Below, in pieces: positions 1 through 7,675 of a stretch of 56,025 nucleotides of DNA. The notes beneath the pieces were generated by a model. That model was not told the origin of the DNA and made no database searches. It saw only the letters and a list, made by a program, of their open reading frames with translations. The DNA is from Alphaproteobacteria bacterium. GTDB lineage: Bacteria > Pseudomonadota > Alphaproteobacteria > Rs-D84 > CACZYB01. The stretch is taken from assembly GCA_016297965.1 (NCBI GenBank), contig JAEDDP010000006.1, positions 1-56,025 of the forward strand, given 5' to 3'. Numbering within the stretch: position 1 is the stretch's first letter; the number at the start of each line of letters is the position of its first letter. Position numbers and translations under genes: made by a program.

Positions 1-2
1 AT

Positions 3-740
3 ATGTGTCAGGCCTGTCCGGCAGGTACCTATTCCGACGGTACACAAACCCAATGCACCCCTTGCCCCGCCGGCACTTACTCTAATGGTGGAGCGGGCAG
101 TTGCACGAGGTGTAAATCGGGAACTTATTCTACGGGTGGTGCGGGTCAGTGTAGCTCATGCCCAGCCGGTACCTATTCCAACGGTACTCAATGCACCTCT
201 TGTCCTGCCGGCACTTACTCAACCGCCGGAGCCAGCGAATGTAAGGCCTGTCCGGCCGGTAAATACAGCAAGGCTGGTTCATCCGAATGCCAAACTTGTG
301 GTGCAGGAACTTATTCAACGGGAGGAGCAGGTAGTTGTTCCAGTTGCTCCCAACCAACTTATTCTGGATGGTCGTCGGGAAGTTGCGGTGTGACGGCAAC
401 CCGAACCAAAACAACATATTGTAATGCAAGCGGTAATACTTCCGCCACCGCCAACCCATCAAATTCAACCGAAAGCAAATACAACGGCGATTGCCCAAAG
501 TGTAAGGTGCAAGAATATTGTCAATATAGTACTTGTGATAGTCAAGGTCGTTGTAATGGTAATGACTATTGTGGTGGTAAAATTTTTTATGTAGATATAG
601 GTACTAAACTTACTTCTTATGAAGACGATCAGAGGTCAAGTGTTGGATTTGGAAAATTTTATTCATATAGGTATGAACTCTATTATACAAATGGAAAGAA
701 ATGTTATTCATCATTGTATAAAGGTTGTACTTGCCAATAA
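3..740 (+). CDS. Cysteine-rich repeat surface protein, 3' part
   Basis: The reading frame is already open at the window edge, so the first Met (position 3) is probably internal and the true start lies outside. The N-terminal ~130 visible residues consist of eight units of 14-16 residues, each CxxC followed by PAGTYS or a variant (CPAGTYS, CKSGTYS, CGAGTYS, CSQPTYS). This is the pattern of the ephrin-receptor-like/TNFR-like GCC2_GCC3 repeat, normally extracellular and disulfide bonded. A second, unrelated Cys-rich tail (CKVQEYC, CDSQGRC, CGGK, CTCQ) ends the protein. The repeat-coding part is clearly richer in GC than the tail and neighbours. A role in surface adhesion or envelope display is inference; no enzyme motif is visible. 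A terminator follows directly. Confidence 0.7.
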   Translation: MCQACPAGTYSDGTQTQCTPCPAGTYSNGGAGSCTRCKSGTYSTGGAGQCSSCPAGTYSNGTQCTSCPAGTYSTAGASECKACPAGKYSKAGSSECQTCGAGTYSTGGAGSCSSCSQPTYSGWSSGSCGVTATRTKTTYCNASGNTSATANPSNSTESKYNGDCPKCKVQEYCQYSTCDSQGRCNGNDYCGGKIFYVDIGTKLTSYEDDQRSSVGFGKFYSYRYELYYTNGKKCYSSLYKGCTCQ

Positions 741-774
741 TACATATAAATTTACGCATAAAGTTGAGGAAAAT

Positions 775-811
775 TCCCCTAAGGTTCACAAATACTTGGG
801 GGATTTTTTTT
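775..811 (+). terminator. Rho-independent terminator of the Cys-rich gene
   Basis: A 9-bp stem (775-783 with 795-803, one G-U pair), 11-nt loop, then eight T (804-811). It lies 35 nt after the stop codon of the Cys-rich repeat gene. Confidence 0.8.
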
Positions 812-848
812 AAACTTTTCATCGTAAATTTTTTATCATTTTTCACAT

Positions 849-885
849 AAAAAAACACCCCAATGAAATCAAAGGGGCGTTCTTT
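849..885 (-). terminator. Terminator of dnaN
   Basis: Read on the minus strand, AACGCCCC pairs with GGGGTGTT (874-881 with 854-861, one wobble pair) and is followed by a run of T. It lies just after the dnaN stop codon. Confidence 0.75.
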
Positions 886-907
886 TGTAGTCAAGGAACT
901 TTTTAAT

Positions 908-2023
908 CTATATTCTCATTGGCATAAGAACATAAATTGTAGATTCATCATCAAGCTCCTTTATAATCGCAGGTGAAGAAGCATCTGAAATAACAAACTT
1001 CATAAACTTTCCTTCAATTTGTCCCGCAATGTCAAGAAGGTACCTTGAATTAAAACCAATTTCCATTCCTTCGTTGTCATATACAACCTCAACATCTTCC
1101 ACCGCACTTCCAGAATCTGGGGTAGAGGCAAGAAGAGTTAGTTTTGATTTTGAAAGTTTAAGCTTAATTGCCTTTGACTTTTCATATGAAACGGACGAAA
1201 CACGATCAACGGCCTCACTGAAAACTTTGCAATCAACTTCCATTTCCTTATCATTTGATGTAGGAATAACCTTTTCATAATCAGGAAACTTTCCATCAAT
1301 AAGTTTTGATGTAATTGTTGTATTTCCAAATGTGAACCGTGCCTTTGTTTCACTTGTTTCCACGGTAATATCATCTTCTGTGTCATCAAGTTGCGCGCGA
1401 AGTTCGGTAATCACCTTTCTTGGAATAATAATGCTTGGCATACCCTTTGCTCCCTCTGGACTTAAAACATCCTGTCTTGCAAGTCTGTGTCCATCGGTTG
1501 CAACGGCACGAAGTAATTCACGACCATCCTTTTCAAGTGTGTGGAAAAATATTCCGTTTAAAAAATACCTTGTTTCTTCGGTCGAAACGGCAAACTTTGT
1601 TTTATCAATAAGCTTTATCAAATCCGATGTTGGAAGTGTAAACTTAAATGGCATAGACGAACTTGCCATAACAGGGAAATCCGTTGCAGGAAGAGCAGGG
1701 AGTGTAAATTCGGAATTACCGGATTTTATAACAACATTTGAATCATCCGATGATGTTTTAAGTTCAACATCATGACCTTCTGGAAGCTTTCTTACGATAT
1801 CATAAAGAACGTGTACAGGAATTGTAATTGAACCGTGTTCGTTTACTGTACCTTCCAATGATTCAACAATTTCCAAATCAATATTTGTTGCGGTAAATTT
1901 TAACGAATCACCAGCTTCTATTTTAACATTTGAAAGCACAGGAATTGTTGATTTTTTTTCAACGATTCTGTAAAGGTGAGACAATGTTTTAACAAGATTA
2001 GCCTTTGAAACTGTAATATACAT
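908..2023 (-). CDS. dnaN: DNA polymerase III beta subunit (sliding clamp)
   Basis: This 371-residue protein is the ring-shaped processivity clamp that tethers the replicative polymerase and many repair proteins to DNA. It has the usual family length, an N-terminus beginning MYITVSKANLVKTL, an internal ATDGHRLAR segment and the conserved C-terminal end LMPMRI. The start is supported by a good AAAAGGAGAT Shine-Dalgarno at about 2031-2040. It stands alone here, without dnaA or recF beside it, and is followed by its own terminator. The gene downstream on the other strand is unrelated. Confidence 0.97.
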   Translation of the reverse strand: MYITVSKANLVKTLSHLYRIVEKKSTIPVLSNVKIEAGDSLKFTATNIDLEIVESLEGTVNEHGSITIPVHVLYDIVRKLPEGHDVELKTSSDDSNVVIKSGNSEFTLPALPATDFPVMASSSMPFKFTLPTSDLIKLIDKTKFAVSTEETRYFLNGIFFHTLEKDGRELLRAVATDGHRLARQDVLSPEGAKGMPSIIIPRKVITELRAQLDDTEDDITVETSETKARFTFGNTTITSKLIDGKFPDYEKVIPTSNDKEMEVDCKVFSEAVDRVSSVSYEKSKAIKLKLSKSKLTLLASTPDSGSAVEDVEVVYDNEGMEIGFNSRYLLDIAGQIEGKFMKFVISDASSPAIIKELDDESTIYVLMPMRI

Positions 2024-2102
2024 TTTTGTTTATCTCCTTTTCTTTTCTTTATGCTCCTTATTCTAGTCCGAAACATCCATCAAAAGCAAGCAATATTTTA
2101 TT

Positions 2103-2357
2103 TTACCTTGGATTATAGTATCCGCTCATCATTATTTTTATAATCTTGCATCTTTGGTCCTTACTTAATTCCGGATTAAGGGATTTGAATAATTCTTCAA
2201 ATTTGCAATATTGTAGGCGGTTGCATTTTGATTGGTTAATTTGATACACCCTGCAATTTTTACATTTTATGATGTTTGATGATTTTTTTATTCCGGTTAT
2301 TTCATCAACATAATCATTTTTTAAATATACAGTTTCCGGTTTCTTTATTTCCTTCAT
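2103..2357 (-). CDS. Small cysteine-containing protein of unknown function (84 aa)
   Basis: The frame is open much further upstream (to 2516, overlapping tig), but the start at 2357 is preferred: it has an AAAAGGAGTT Shine-Dalgarno immediately upstream and begins MKEIKKPETVYLKND. The product has 84 residues with Cys at 32, 35, 45, 51 and 70 (CKNCRVYQ, KCNRLQYC), which could bind a metal, but no known family is recognised. It starts only about 25 nt beyond the trigger factor terminator, so it is probably expressed by read-through from tig or from a promoter within the tig end. Function unknown. Confidence 0.6.
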   Translation of the reverse strand: MKEIKKPETVYLKNDYVDEITGIKKSSNIIKCKNCRVYQINQSKCNRLQYCKFEELFKSLNPELSKDQRCKIIKIMMSGYYNPR

Positions 2358-2375
2358 TTCTAACTCCTTTTTGTT

Positions 2376-2399
2376 AAAAAAAGGGGCAACACCTGCCCC
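2376..2399 (-). terminator. Terminator after tig
   Basis: On the minus strand a perfect 6-bp GGGGCA/TGCCCC stem (2394-2399 with 2383-2388) with a 5-nt loop is followed by seven T (2382-2376). It separates tig from the 84-aa gene, whose ribosome binding site begins a few bases later. Confidence 0.8.
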
Positions 2400-2424
2400 C
2401 CTAAAAAGCATTAAACTTTGTTTA

Positions 2425-3726
2425 TTATTTTTGTACTTTTGTAAGTTCCGAAGCACTAACTTCTTTTTCTTTGGTCTTAACCTTTGAAAGAACGATACCC
2501 AAAACTTTATCTTCAAAAATACCGGCCTTTATACCTTCTGTTGCCTGTGGATTCTTTGTGTAATATTCAAAGATTTGTTGGGCTTGACTTGGGTATTTCA
2601 TTGCCTCCTGCATAATTGCCTGTTGAACTTCGTTTTGTTCAATCTTTACTTGTTCCTTTTTACCAATATCAGCAAGGATTAAGCCAAGTTTAACACGAGA
2701 CACAGCCTGTTTTTTAAGCTCATCTTTCTTCTTTGCTTCGGCTTTTTCATCCATTGGTTCACGATTCATTTGTTTGAATTGTGCGAACATAAATTCAACT
2801 TCTTGGTTTACCAAAGATTCTGGAACTTCAACCTTTTCATCGGCAAGCTTATCAAGAACTTCATCTTTCATAAGGTTTTTTGATGAAGTTTCATAATTTT
2901 GTTCCAAAAGTTCCTTTACATAAGATTTCAAATCTGCCAAATCTTTTCTTTTAAGTTCAACTGCAAACTTGTCATCAATTGCTGGAACTTTCTTTTCCTT
3001 AATTGCATTGATTTTTACCTTAAACAAAGCCTTTTTCCCAGCCAACTTCTCATGACCATAATCTTTTGGGAATTCAACATTTACATCAACATCATCACCC
3101 TTTGATTTACCAACAAGTTGGTCTTCAAATCCTGGGATAAATGCACCAGAACCAAGTTCAAGAGGGTAATTATCGGCCTTGCCACCTTCAAATTCAACAC
3201 CGTCAACTGAACCAACAAAGTTAATGTCAACAACATCACCTTTCTTTGTCTTTCTGTCTTCGGTAATTTCTTCAAATGTGTGTCTTGAATTTGCAATATT
3301 TTTAATTGCTTCATCAATTTCCTTATCTGTTGCCTTTGCAACTTTCTTTTCAACTGTAATTTTTGAAAAATCAATATCCTTTATTTCTGGAATTATTTCA
3401 AATTCTGCGGAAAACTTTAATGGTTCATTACGAACGAAGCTGTCAACCTTTACATCTGGTGATGTAGCAGGGCTTACCTTCTTTTCTTCGCAATATGAAA
3501 CCAAAGTTTCATTAATCATAGAGTTTATAACATCGCCAATGAAATGACCTTCATATTTTGATTTTATAACATCCATTGGAACGTGTCCCTTACGGAAACC
3601 CTTTTCCTCATGTGTTTTTGCAAATTCAGCAAGTTGAGCATTAAGCTTTTCTTCAAAATCACTTGCTGGAATTTCAAAAGATAATTCGTATTTAATACCT
3701 TTAATTTTTTCTTTTACTGGTTGCAT
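2425..3726 (-). CDS. tig: Trigger factor, ribosome-associated chaperone and prolyl isomerase
   Basis: Trigger factor binds at the ribosome exit tunnel and shields nascent chains. The protein shows the three expected parts: N-terminal ribosome-binding domain with GFRKGHVP (variant of the GFRxGxxP signature), a central FKBP-type isomerase domain (GDVVDINFVGSVDG, then GSGAFIPGFEDQLVG), and a helical C-terminal substrate-binding domain. Two Met codons are possible. The one at 3732 leaves almost no gap after the AAGGA sequence, whereas the one at 3726 (MQPVKEK) has a normal 7-nt spacing, so 433 residues is preferred. A tRNA-Leu lies just upstream on the same strand. In many bacteria tig precedes clpP/clpX/lon; here lon is elsewhere in the window. 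Confidence 0.96.
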   Translation of the reverse strand: MQPVKEKIKGIKYELSFEIPASDFEEKLNAQLAEFAKTHEEKGFRKGHVPMDVIKSKYEGHFIGDVINSMINETLVSYCEEKKVSPATSPDVKVDSFVRNEPLKFSAEFEIIPEIKDIDFSKITVEKKVAKATDKEIDEAIKNIANSRHTFEEITEDRKTKKGDVVDINFVGSVDGVEFEGGKADNYPLELGSGAFIPGFEDQLVGKSKGDDVDVNVEFPKDYGHEKLAGKKALFKVKINAIKEKKVPAIDDKFAVELKRKDLADLKSYVKELLEQNYETSSKNLMKDEVLDKLADEKVEVPESLVNQEVEFMFAQFKQMNREPMDEKAEAKKKDELKKQAVSRVKLGLILADIGKKEQVKIEQNEVQQAIMQEAMKYPSQAQQIFEYYTKNPQATEGIKAGIFEDKVLGIVLSKVKTKEKEVSASELTKVQK

Positions 3727-3763
3727 TTTCATTTCCTTGATTAAGGTTAGATTAAAAAATTTA

Positions 3764-3848
<85 letters not shown>

Positions 3849-3931
3849 ATAAGCTTCATATAATACTGCATATTTATACCACAAAAAAAAATAATTTCCA
3901 TAAAAAAATTAAATTTTTGAAAAATATATGA

Positions 3932-3937
3932 TATAAT
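3932..3937 (+). promoter_or_regulatory. Perfect -10 element before the SH3 gene
   Basis: TATAAT at 3932-3937 predicts transcription starting near 3944, giving a 14-nt leader that is almost only the ribosome binding site. The -35 at correct spacing (TTAAAT, 3909-3914) is weak. Confidence 0.45.
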
Positions 3938-3957
3938 GCGAATTATGGAGGTCTTTT

Positions 3958-4437
3958 ATGAAAAGGGTTTTAATTTCATTACTTTTTTTACTTGTAAATT
4001 CAAATAGTTCATATTCTGCGGAAACAAGGTTTTCTGGCGACCCACTTCCAAGATTCGCCTCAATTGCACGGGAAAAGGCGGATGCAAGATTCGGACCAAG
4101 TGTAAAATATCCAATCAAATATACCTATAAATCAAAATTTCAACCTGTAAAAGTTGTAAACGAGTACTATGGTTGGTATCAAATACAGGACCGATACGGC
4201 GACCTTTCATGGGTATACAAAACGACATTAAGCAAGAAAAATTATGCAATTACAATTCACGACAACATAAAGTTGTACGCAAGACCAAAATTAACCGCGG
4301 AAATATTGGCAAAGGTTAATAAGGATGTTTTGTTTTTTGTTGATGAATGCGACAACGGATTTTGTCGTGTTGAAACAAATTTTAATAACCAACACTTTAA
4401 GGGCTTCATTATTCAGGACAACCTTTGGGGTGTATAG
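3958..4437 (+). CDS. Secreted SH3-like domain protein
   Basis: A 159-residue exported protein: a signal peptide of about 20 residues (MKRVLISLLFLLVN, cleavage likely after SYSA), then two bacterial SH3-like modules. The first has the family pattern REKADARFGPSVKYPI followed by VVNEYYGWYQIQDRYGDLSWV; the second begins KLYARPKLTAEILAKV. Such proteins are widespread in alphaproteobacteria and are thought to bind peptidoglycan or periplasmic partners; the partner here is unknown. Start is fixed by a GGAGG box 7 nt upstream. The 17 bases TATGGAGGTCTTTTATG around the start recur exactly at hpf (9944-9960). Confidence 0.85.
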   Translation: MKRVLISLLFLLVNSNSSYSAETRFSGDPLPRFASIAREKADARFGPSVKYPIKYTYKSKFQPVKVVNEYYGWYQIQDRYGDLSWVYKTTLSKKNYAITIHDNIKLYARPKLTAEILAKVNKDVLFFVDECDNGFCRVETNFNNQHFKGFIIQDNLWGV

Positions 4438-4511
4438 TAGTTTTATATCATCATTTGTCTAATCACCTCAACTTTTTATGTATTGCCTGAGATGTTTTTC
4501 CCAGCACTGAA

Positions 4512-4539
4512 AATAAAAAAAAATCACCCAACGGGTGAT
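4512..4539 (-). terminator. Terminator of the initiator tRNA
   Basis: On the minus strand, ATCACCC/GGGTGAT perfect hairpin with a 3-nt loop followed by eight T. It lies about 20 nt after the 3' end of tRNA-fMet. Confidence 0.8.
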
Positions 4540-4557
4540 GCTACAAAACTTCAAAAT

Positions 4558-4634
4558 TGGTTGCGGGAAGTGGATTTGAACCACTGACCTCAAGGTTATG
4601 AGCCTTGCGAGCTACCAGACTGCTCTATCCCGCG
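4558..4634 (-). tRNA. Initiator tRNA-fMet (anticodon CAU)
   Basis: Minus-strand cloverleaf, 77 nt with encoded CCA. The first base C1 faces A72 (unpaired, the hallmark of formylated initiators), and the D stem has A11:U24. The anticodon stem is CAAGG/CCTTG, so of the three G-C pairs typical of initiators the first is replaced by A29:U41, leaving AU/GC/GC. That variant is known from some rhizobia. Anticodon loop CTCATAA. Confidence 0.95.
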
Positions 4635-4652
4635 ATAATAAAAGATAAACTT

Positions 4653-4680
4653 ATCATACTCTTTGATTTTCAAAATGCAA
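4653..4680 (-). promoter_or_regulatory. Promoter of the initiator tRNA
   Basis: Minus strand: -35 TTGCAT (4675-4680), 16-nt spacer, -10 TATGAT (4653-4658), about 19 nt before the tRNA 5' end. Confidence 0.55.
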
Positions 4681-4699
4681 GTCTTTTTACAAAAAAAAT

Positions 4700-5854
4700 C
4701 TATTTTATTATTTTAAGTACGGCTTCGGCGGCCTTATCAGATGGAGATTTCGGCGATTCTCCATACATTTTATTTTTAAGGAGTTCCACATTTTTCCTGT
4801 ATTTTTCAATGTACTTTTTGTCCGAAATACTTTTTACCATTGCATTCAAAAGCTTTGGCACCGTACATTCCCCCTGAATAAATTCCGGAACAATTTCCCG
4901 TTCCATAATTATATTCGGAAGGCTGACATATTTTATTTTTACCAATCGTTTTGCAATACAATAGGTAATAGGAGAAATTTTATACGCAACAACCGTTGGT
5001 GTGCCAGCAAGGGCAAGTTCCAAAACCGATGTCCCCGAAATGGCAAGGGCAACACTGCTTGCCAAAAAGGCATCATAGCGATTTTGTTTTCCGGTAATAA
5101 TAATTGGTTCCCGTTTCCAACATTTCGTTTCATTAAAAATAAAATATTTCATATTTTCGGTTGTCGGAATAACAATTTTTACATTTTTAATTTTATTATA
5201 AAGTTCATCCACAACATCGCTGTATATCGGAAGAAGTTTTTCCGCCATTTGCTTTCGTGTTCCCGGTAAAAGGGTTATAACGACATCATCCACCGAAATA
5301 TTATTTTGCTTTAAAAACCTGTCCGGATTTCCCTTTATATTTTGGATTGCGGTATGTCCCACAACAATACATTTAAGGCCATATTTTTCAAAATATGCCG
5401 GTTCAAATGGAAAAAGACATAAAAGGTAATCAAAAACTTCGGCAATCTTTTTTGCCCGCTTTTCCTTCCACGCCCAAACTTGCGGTGCGACATAGTGAAT
5501 AAATTTTGTATTCGGAAGTTGCCCCTTTACCTTCTTCACAACATTCATATTAAAGCCAGGCGCATCAATAGTAATAACCACATCCGGTTTAAATTTCAAA
5601 ATTTTTTGTACGGTCTGCTTAATCCTTTTTTTTATGGTAAAAAGATTTTTCAAAACTTCAACAAAGCCCATAACGGCAATATCCCGTATATTAAAAAGGC
5701 TTTTAAACGAAGGAATTTTATTCATTTCTTCGCCACCGACACCACAAAAAACAACATCCGGATTTTTTTTGATGATTGATTTCATAAGGTCCGCCCCAAG
5801 GATATCTCCGGACGCTTCCCCTGCAATAATAAATATTTTACTTTCTTTTTTCAT
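4700..5854 (-). CDS. lpxB: Lipid-A-disaccharide synthase
   Basis: LpxB joins UDP-2,3-diacylglucosamine and lipid X to form the lipid A disaccharide at the inner face of the inner membrane. Recognised by the N-terminal GEASGDILGADL, then FCGVGGEEM, IDAPGFNMNV, HYVAPQVWAWKEKR and, in the C-terminal half, LLPGTRKQ and AISGTSVLELAL, all classical for this GT19 family. The frame is open to 5905, but the start at 5854 (MKKESKIF) matches the family and gives 384 residues. No Shine-Dalgarno is visible. Instead the -10 element of a strong promoter ends 7 nt before the ATG, so the mRNA is probably leaderless. It is not next to lpxA/lpxD/fabZ as in many proteobacteria. Confidence 0.95.
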   Translation of the reverse strand: MKKESKIFIIAGEASGDILGADLMKSIIKKNPDVVFCGVGGEEMNKIPSFKSLFNIRDIAVMGFVEVLKNLFTIKKRIKQTVQKILKFKPDVVITIDAPGFNMNVVKKVKGQLPNTKFIHYVAPQVWAWKEKRAKKIAEVFDYLLCLFPFEPAYFEKYGLKCIVVGHTAIQNIKGNPDRFLKQNNISVDDVVITLLPGTRKQMAEKLLPIYSDVVDELYNKIKNVKIVIPTTENMKYFIFNETKCWKREPIIITGKQNRYDAFLASSVALAISGTSVLELALAGTPTVVAYKISPITYCIAKRLVKIKYVSLPNIIMEREIVPEFIQGECTVPKLLNAMVKSISDKKYIEKYRKNVELLKNKMYGESPKSPSDKAAEAVLKIIK

Positions 5855-5861
5855 ACGGTAA

Positions 5862-5890
5862 ATTATACACGAATAAGGTAATATTGTAAA
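5862..5890 (-). promoter_or_regulatory. Strong lpxB promoter, predicted leaderless start
   Basis: Minus strand: -35 TTTACA (5885-5890), exactly 17 nt, -10 TATAAT (5862-5867). The ATG of lpxB begins 7 nt after the -10, so transcription should begin at or one base from the A of the start codon. Confidence 0.7.
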
Positions 5891-5891
5891 T

Positions 5892-5920
5892 AAAAAACCT
5901 CCCAAATGGGAGGTTTTCTT
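5892..5920. terminator. Terminator between the barrel protein and lpxB
   Basis: AACCTCCC (5896-5903) pairs with GGGAGGTT (5908-5915). On the minus strand it is followed by a T tract, so it ends the upstream outer membrane protein gene and insulates lpxB. It may also work on the plus strand. Confidence 0.8.
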
Positions 5921-5937
5921 TTAAAATAACAAATTCA

Positions 5938-6642
5938 TTAGAATTGTACACCATACTTAAATCCGAATGTGTCATCAACATCATCAGCTTTAAGTTCTGT
6001 TGTATAATAAATTGACCATAGACCACCTTTTAGATAGTTTACTTGTGCAGTCAAAGCAAATGAATCATCATCTTCCCCTGCAACCGTGTTAAAGTCATCT
6101 GTAAGGATATAGTCTAAGCCAATTTGACCTGAAACTCTGTCGTCAAAGTTATATACAAAATCTGTACCAAATGCGATATTGTTTGAATCTTCGCCATCTT
6201 TTATATCAATACGGTTCAAACCAACATTTGCGGCAACAGTATACTTTGAATTTCTTTTACCAATTCTTAAACCGGCATCAATCATAGAGAAATCGTCACC
6301 AAACACATCTTCATCAATTGTTTGAGAATAATTTGCATACAAATCTGTTAATACTTTACCTGCGGAAAGTCTGTATGCACCACCGATTTTGTAATATTTC
6401 CAACCATCGGCTTCATCATCTTTATCTTCTTGATATGAAAGAGCAATATCCATAGTAAATCTGTTTGTGAAACCATAACCTACTTTTTCTTCAAAGCCCC
6501 AAACTGAATCTTGTTTTGAAATGTCTGTCTTTGAATATAATCTTCCTTCTGCTGGCATATAAAGAGGGTTTTCAACATTTGCATTTGCACCAGTTGAAAT
6601 AGCCATAACTGCCAATAATGATAACAAACTTACTTTTTTCAT
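5938..6642 (-). CDS. Predicted outer membrane beta-barrel protein
   Basis: A 234-residue protein starting MKKVSLLSLLAVMAISTGANA, a clear signal peptide, after an AAAGGAATT Shine-Dalgarno; the longer frame to 6696 has no such signal. The mature part is a series of short amphipathic beta strands with alternating polar and aromatic residues (DLYANYSQTIDE, YTVAANVGLNRID, AFGTDFVYNFDDRVSGQIGLDY) and it ends in Phe, as Bam-inserted barrels do. Probably an 8- to 10-strand barrel. No specific family is recognised; porin, adhesin-like or structural roles are all possible. Confidence 0.65.
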   Translation of the reverse strand: MKKVSLLSLLAVMAISTGANANVENPLYMPAEGRLYSKTDISKQDSVWGFEEKVGYGFTNRFTMDIALSYQEDKDDEADGWKYYKIGGAYRLSAGKVLTDLYANYSQTIDEDVFGDDFSMIDAGLRIGKRNSKYTVAANVGLNRIDIKDGEDSNNIAFGTDFVYNFDDRVSGQIGLDYILTDDFNTVAGEDDDSFALTAQVNYLKGGLWSIYYTTELKADDVDDTFGFKYGVQF

Positions 6643-6741
6643 TTTTAATTCCTTTCTATTTGTTAATAGGCGACAGGAAATTTTTTTTCCCATCAAAAGG
6701 AATTTTAACCTATTATAAAAAGATAAGTCAATAAAATAAGA

Positions 6742-7626
6742 TTATCTTATTTGTCCCAAATTTGACAAAGAAAGTCTTTCTTCCTCCATCATCTGGAAAA
6801 GCCGTTTTGTTCCATCTATCATCATTTGATTTCGGTCATAACTATTTGATTGTTCGGAAAAATCTGGAACTTGATATGTGGATTGGTTGCCCTCTTCGGA
6901 TTTCAAAAATTCATCGGCAATCTTTTCTTCTGCCTTTGTAACTTCATCATTTGTAAACACAGGGACAGAGGTGGTAAAGTCCGCCTCCGGTTTATCAAAG
7001 GCTTCTGTATCTTCTTCTTTATTTACATCTTCTGCTGGCATTTCAAACGAAGGTGCCGAAAATTCTGGAATTTCAAATGTCTCCGGTGGAATATCCTTAG
7101 GTTCAGCAGTTGCAACTTCAACTTGTTCTTTTACTGGTGACTCCTCCACAATCGGAACATTAAATTCAACTGGTTTTTCGTCTTGATTTGGAGTATCAAA
7201 GGTCGGCGCCTCAAACGTTGGAGTTTCAAAACTTGGCACTTCTTCAACGGGCATACTTTCTTCTGGTGCCATAAATGAAGGTGCAGGTGAAGGTACTTCA
7301 AAATTTATTGAACTATCTTCCGGCATATTAAATGATGGAACATCAGGTGTTGAAACTGTTTCCATCGTCGCTTCCTGTGTCTCCTCGGTATTTGAGGTTG
7401 CCCCAGTTCGCTTTTTCAATTCTTCACGTATTTGATTGGCAATCTGTTCTTGCCGTGTTTGTGGCTTTGCCGGTTTTTGTTCGGTTTCTTCATCAACATT
7501 GCCATCCGCCCATCTACGTTTCATCGGTGCGACTTTCATAATAAGCTTCATTTGCTCATCATTAAAGCCGTACGACTTTTTCATTTCTTCATATTCTTTT
7601 AATGGGACTTCCCTTATTTCTGGCAT
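6742..7626 (-). CDS. Acidic proline-rich repeat protein of unknown function
   Basis: 294 residues, no signal peptide, start supported by AGGAGATATGTT. The first ~85 residues form a compact-looking head (MPEIREVPLKEYEEMKKSYGF, then a basic QEQIANQIREELKKR helix). The middle, about 90-215, is disordered and built from degenerate short repeats of the type PSFxxP / FEAPTF / FEIPEF, rich in Glu, Pro, Phe and Val. The C-terminal ~40 residues (QMMIDGTKRLFQMMEEERLSL) look helical. Such a layout suggests a tether or scaffold between two folded ends; this is inference. It lies downstream of the M16 peptidase gene with a 49-nt gap. Confidence 0.6.
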   Translation of the reverse strand: MPEIREVPLKEYEEMKKSYGFNDEQMKLIMKVAPMKRRWADGNVDEETEQKPAKPQTRQEQIANQIREELKKRTGATSNTEETQEATMETVSTPDVPSFNMPEDSSINFEVPSPAPSFMAPEESMPVEEVPSFETPTFEAPTFDTPNQDEKPVEFNVPIVEESPVKEQVEVATAEPKDIPPETFEIPEFSAPSFEMPAEDVNKEEDTEAFDKPEADFTTSVPVFTNDEVTKAEEKIADEFLKSEEGNQSTYQVPDFSEQSNSYDRNQMMIDGTKRLFQMMEEERLSLSNLGQIR

Positions 7627-7675
7627 AACATATCTCCTAAGGACTCATTATAACATAAAATAAGGATTTTTCAAT

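Noticed and set aside
85..393. Open frames on both strands inside the Cys-rich repeats
   Set aside because: Repeat DNA keeps several frames open; only the frame with regular CxxC units and a terminator after its stop is credible.
2358..2516. Longer form of the 84-aa protein starting inside tig
   Set aside because: The extra 53 residues overlap tig coding sequence and the tig terminator and have no ribosome site; the ATG at 2357 does.
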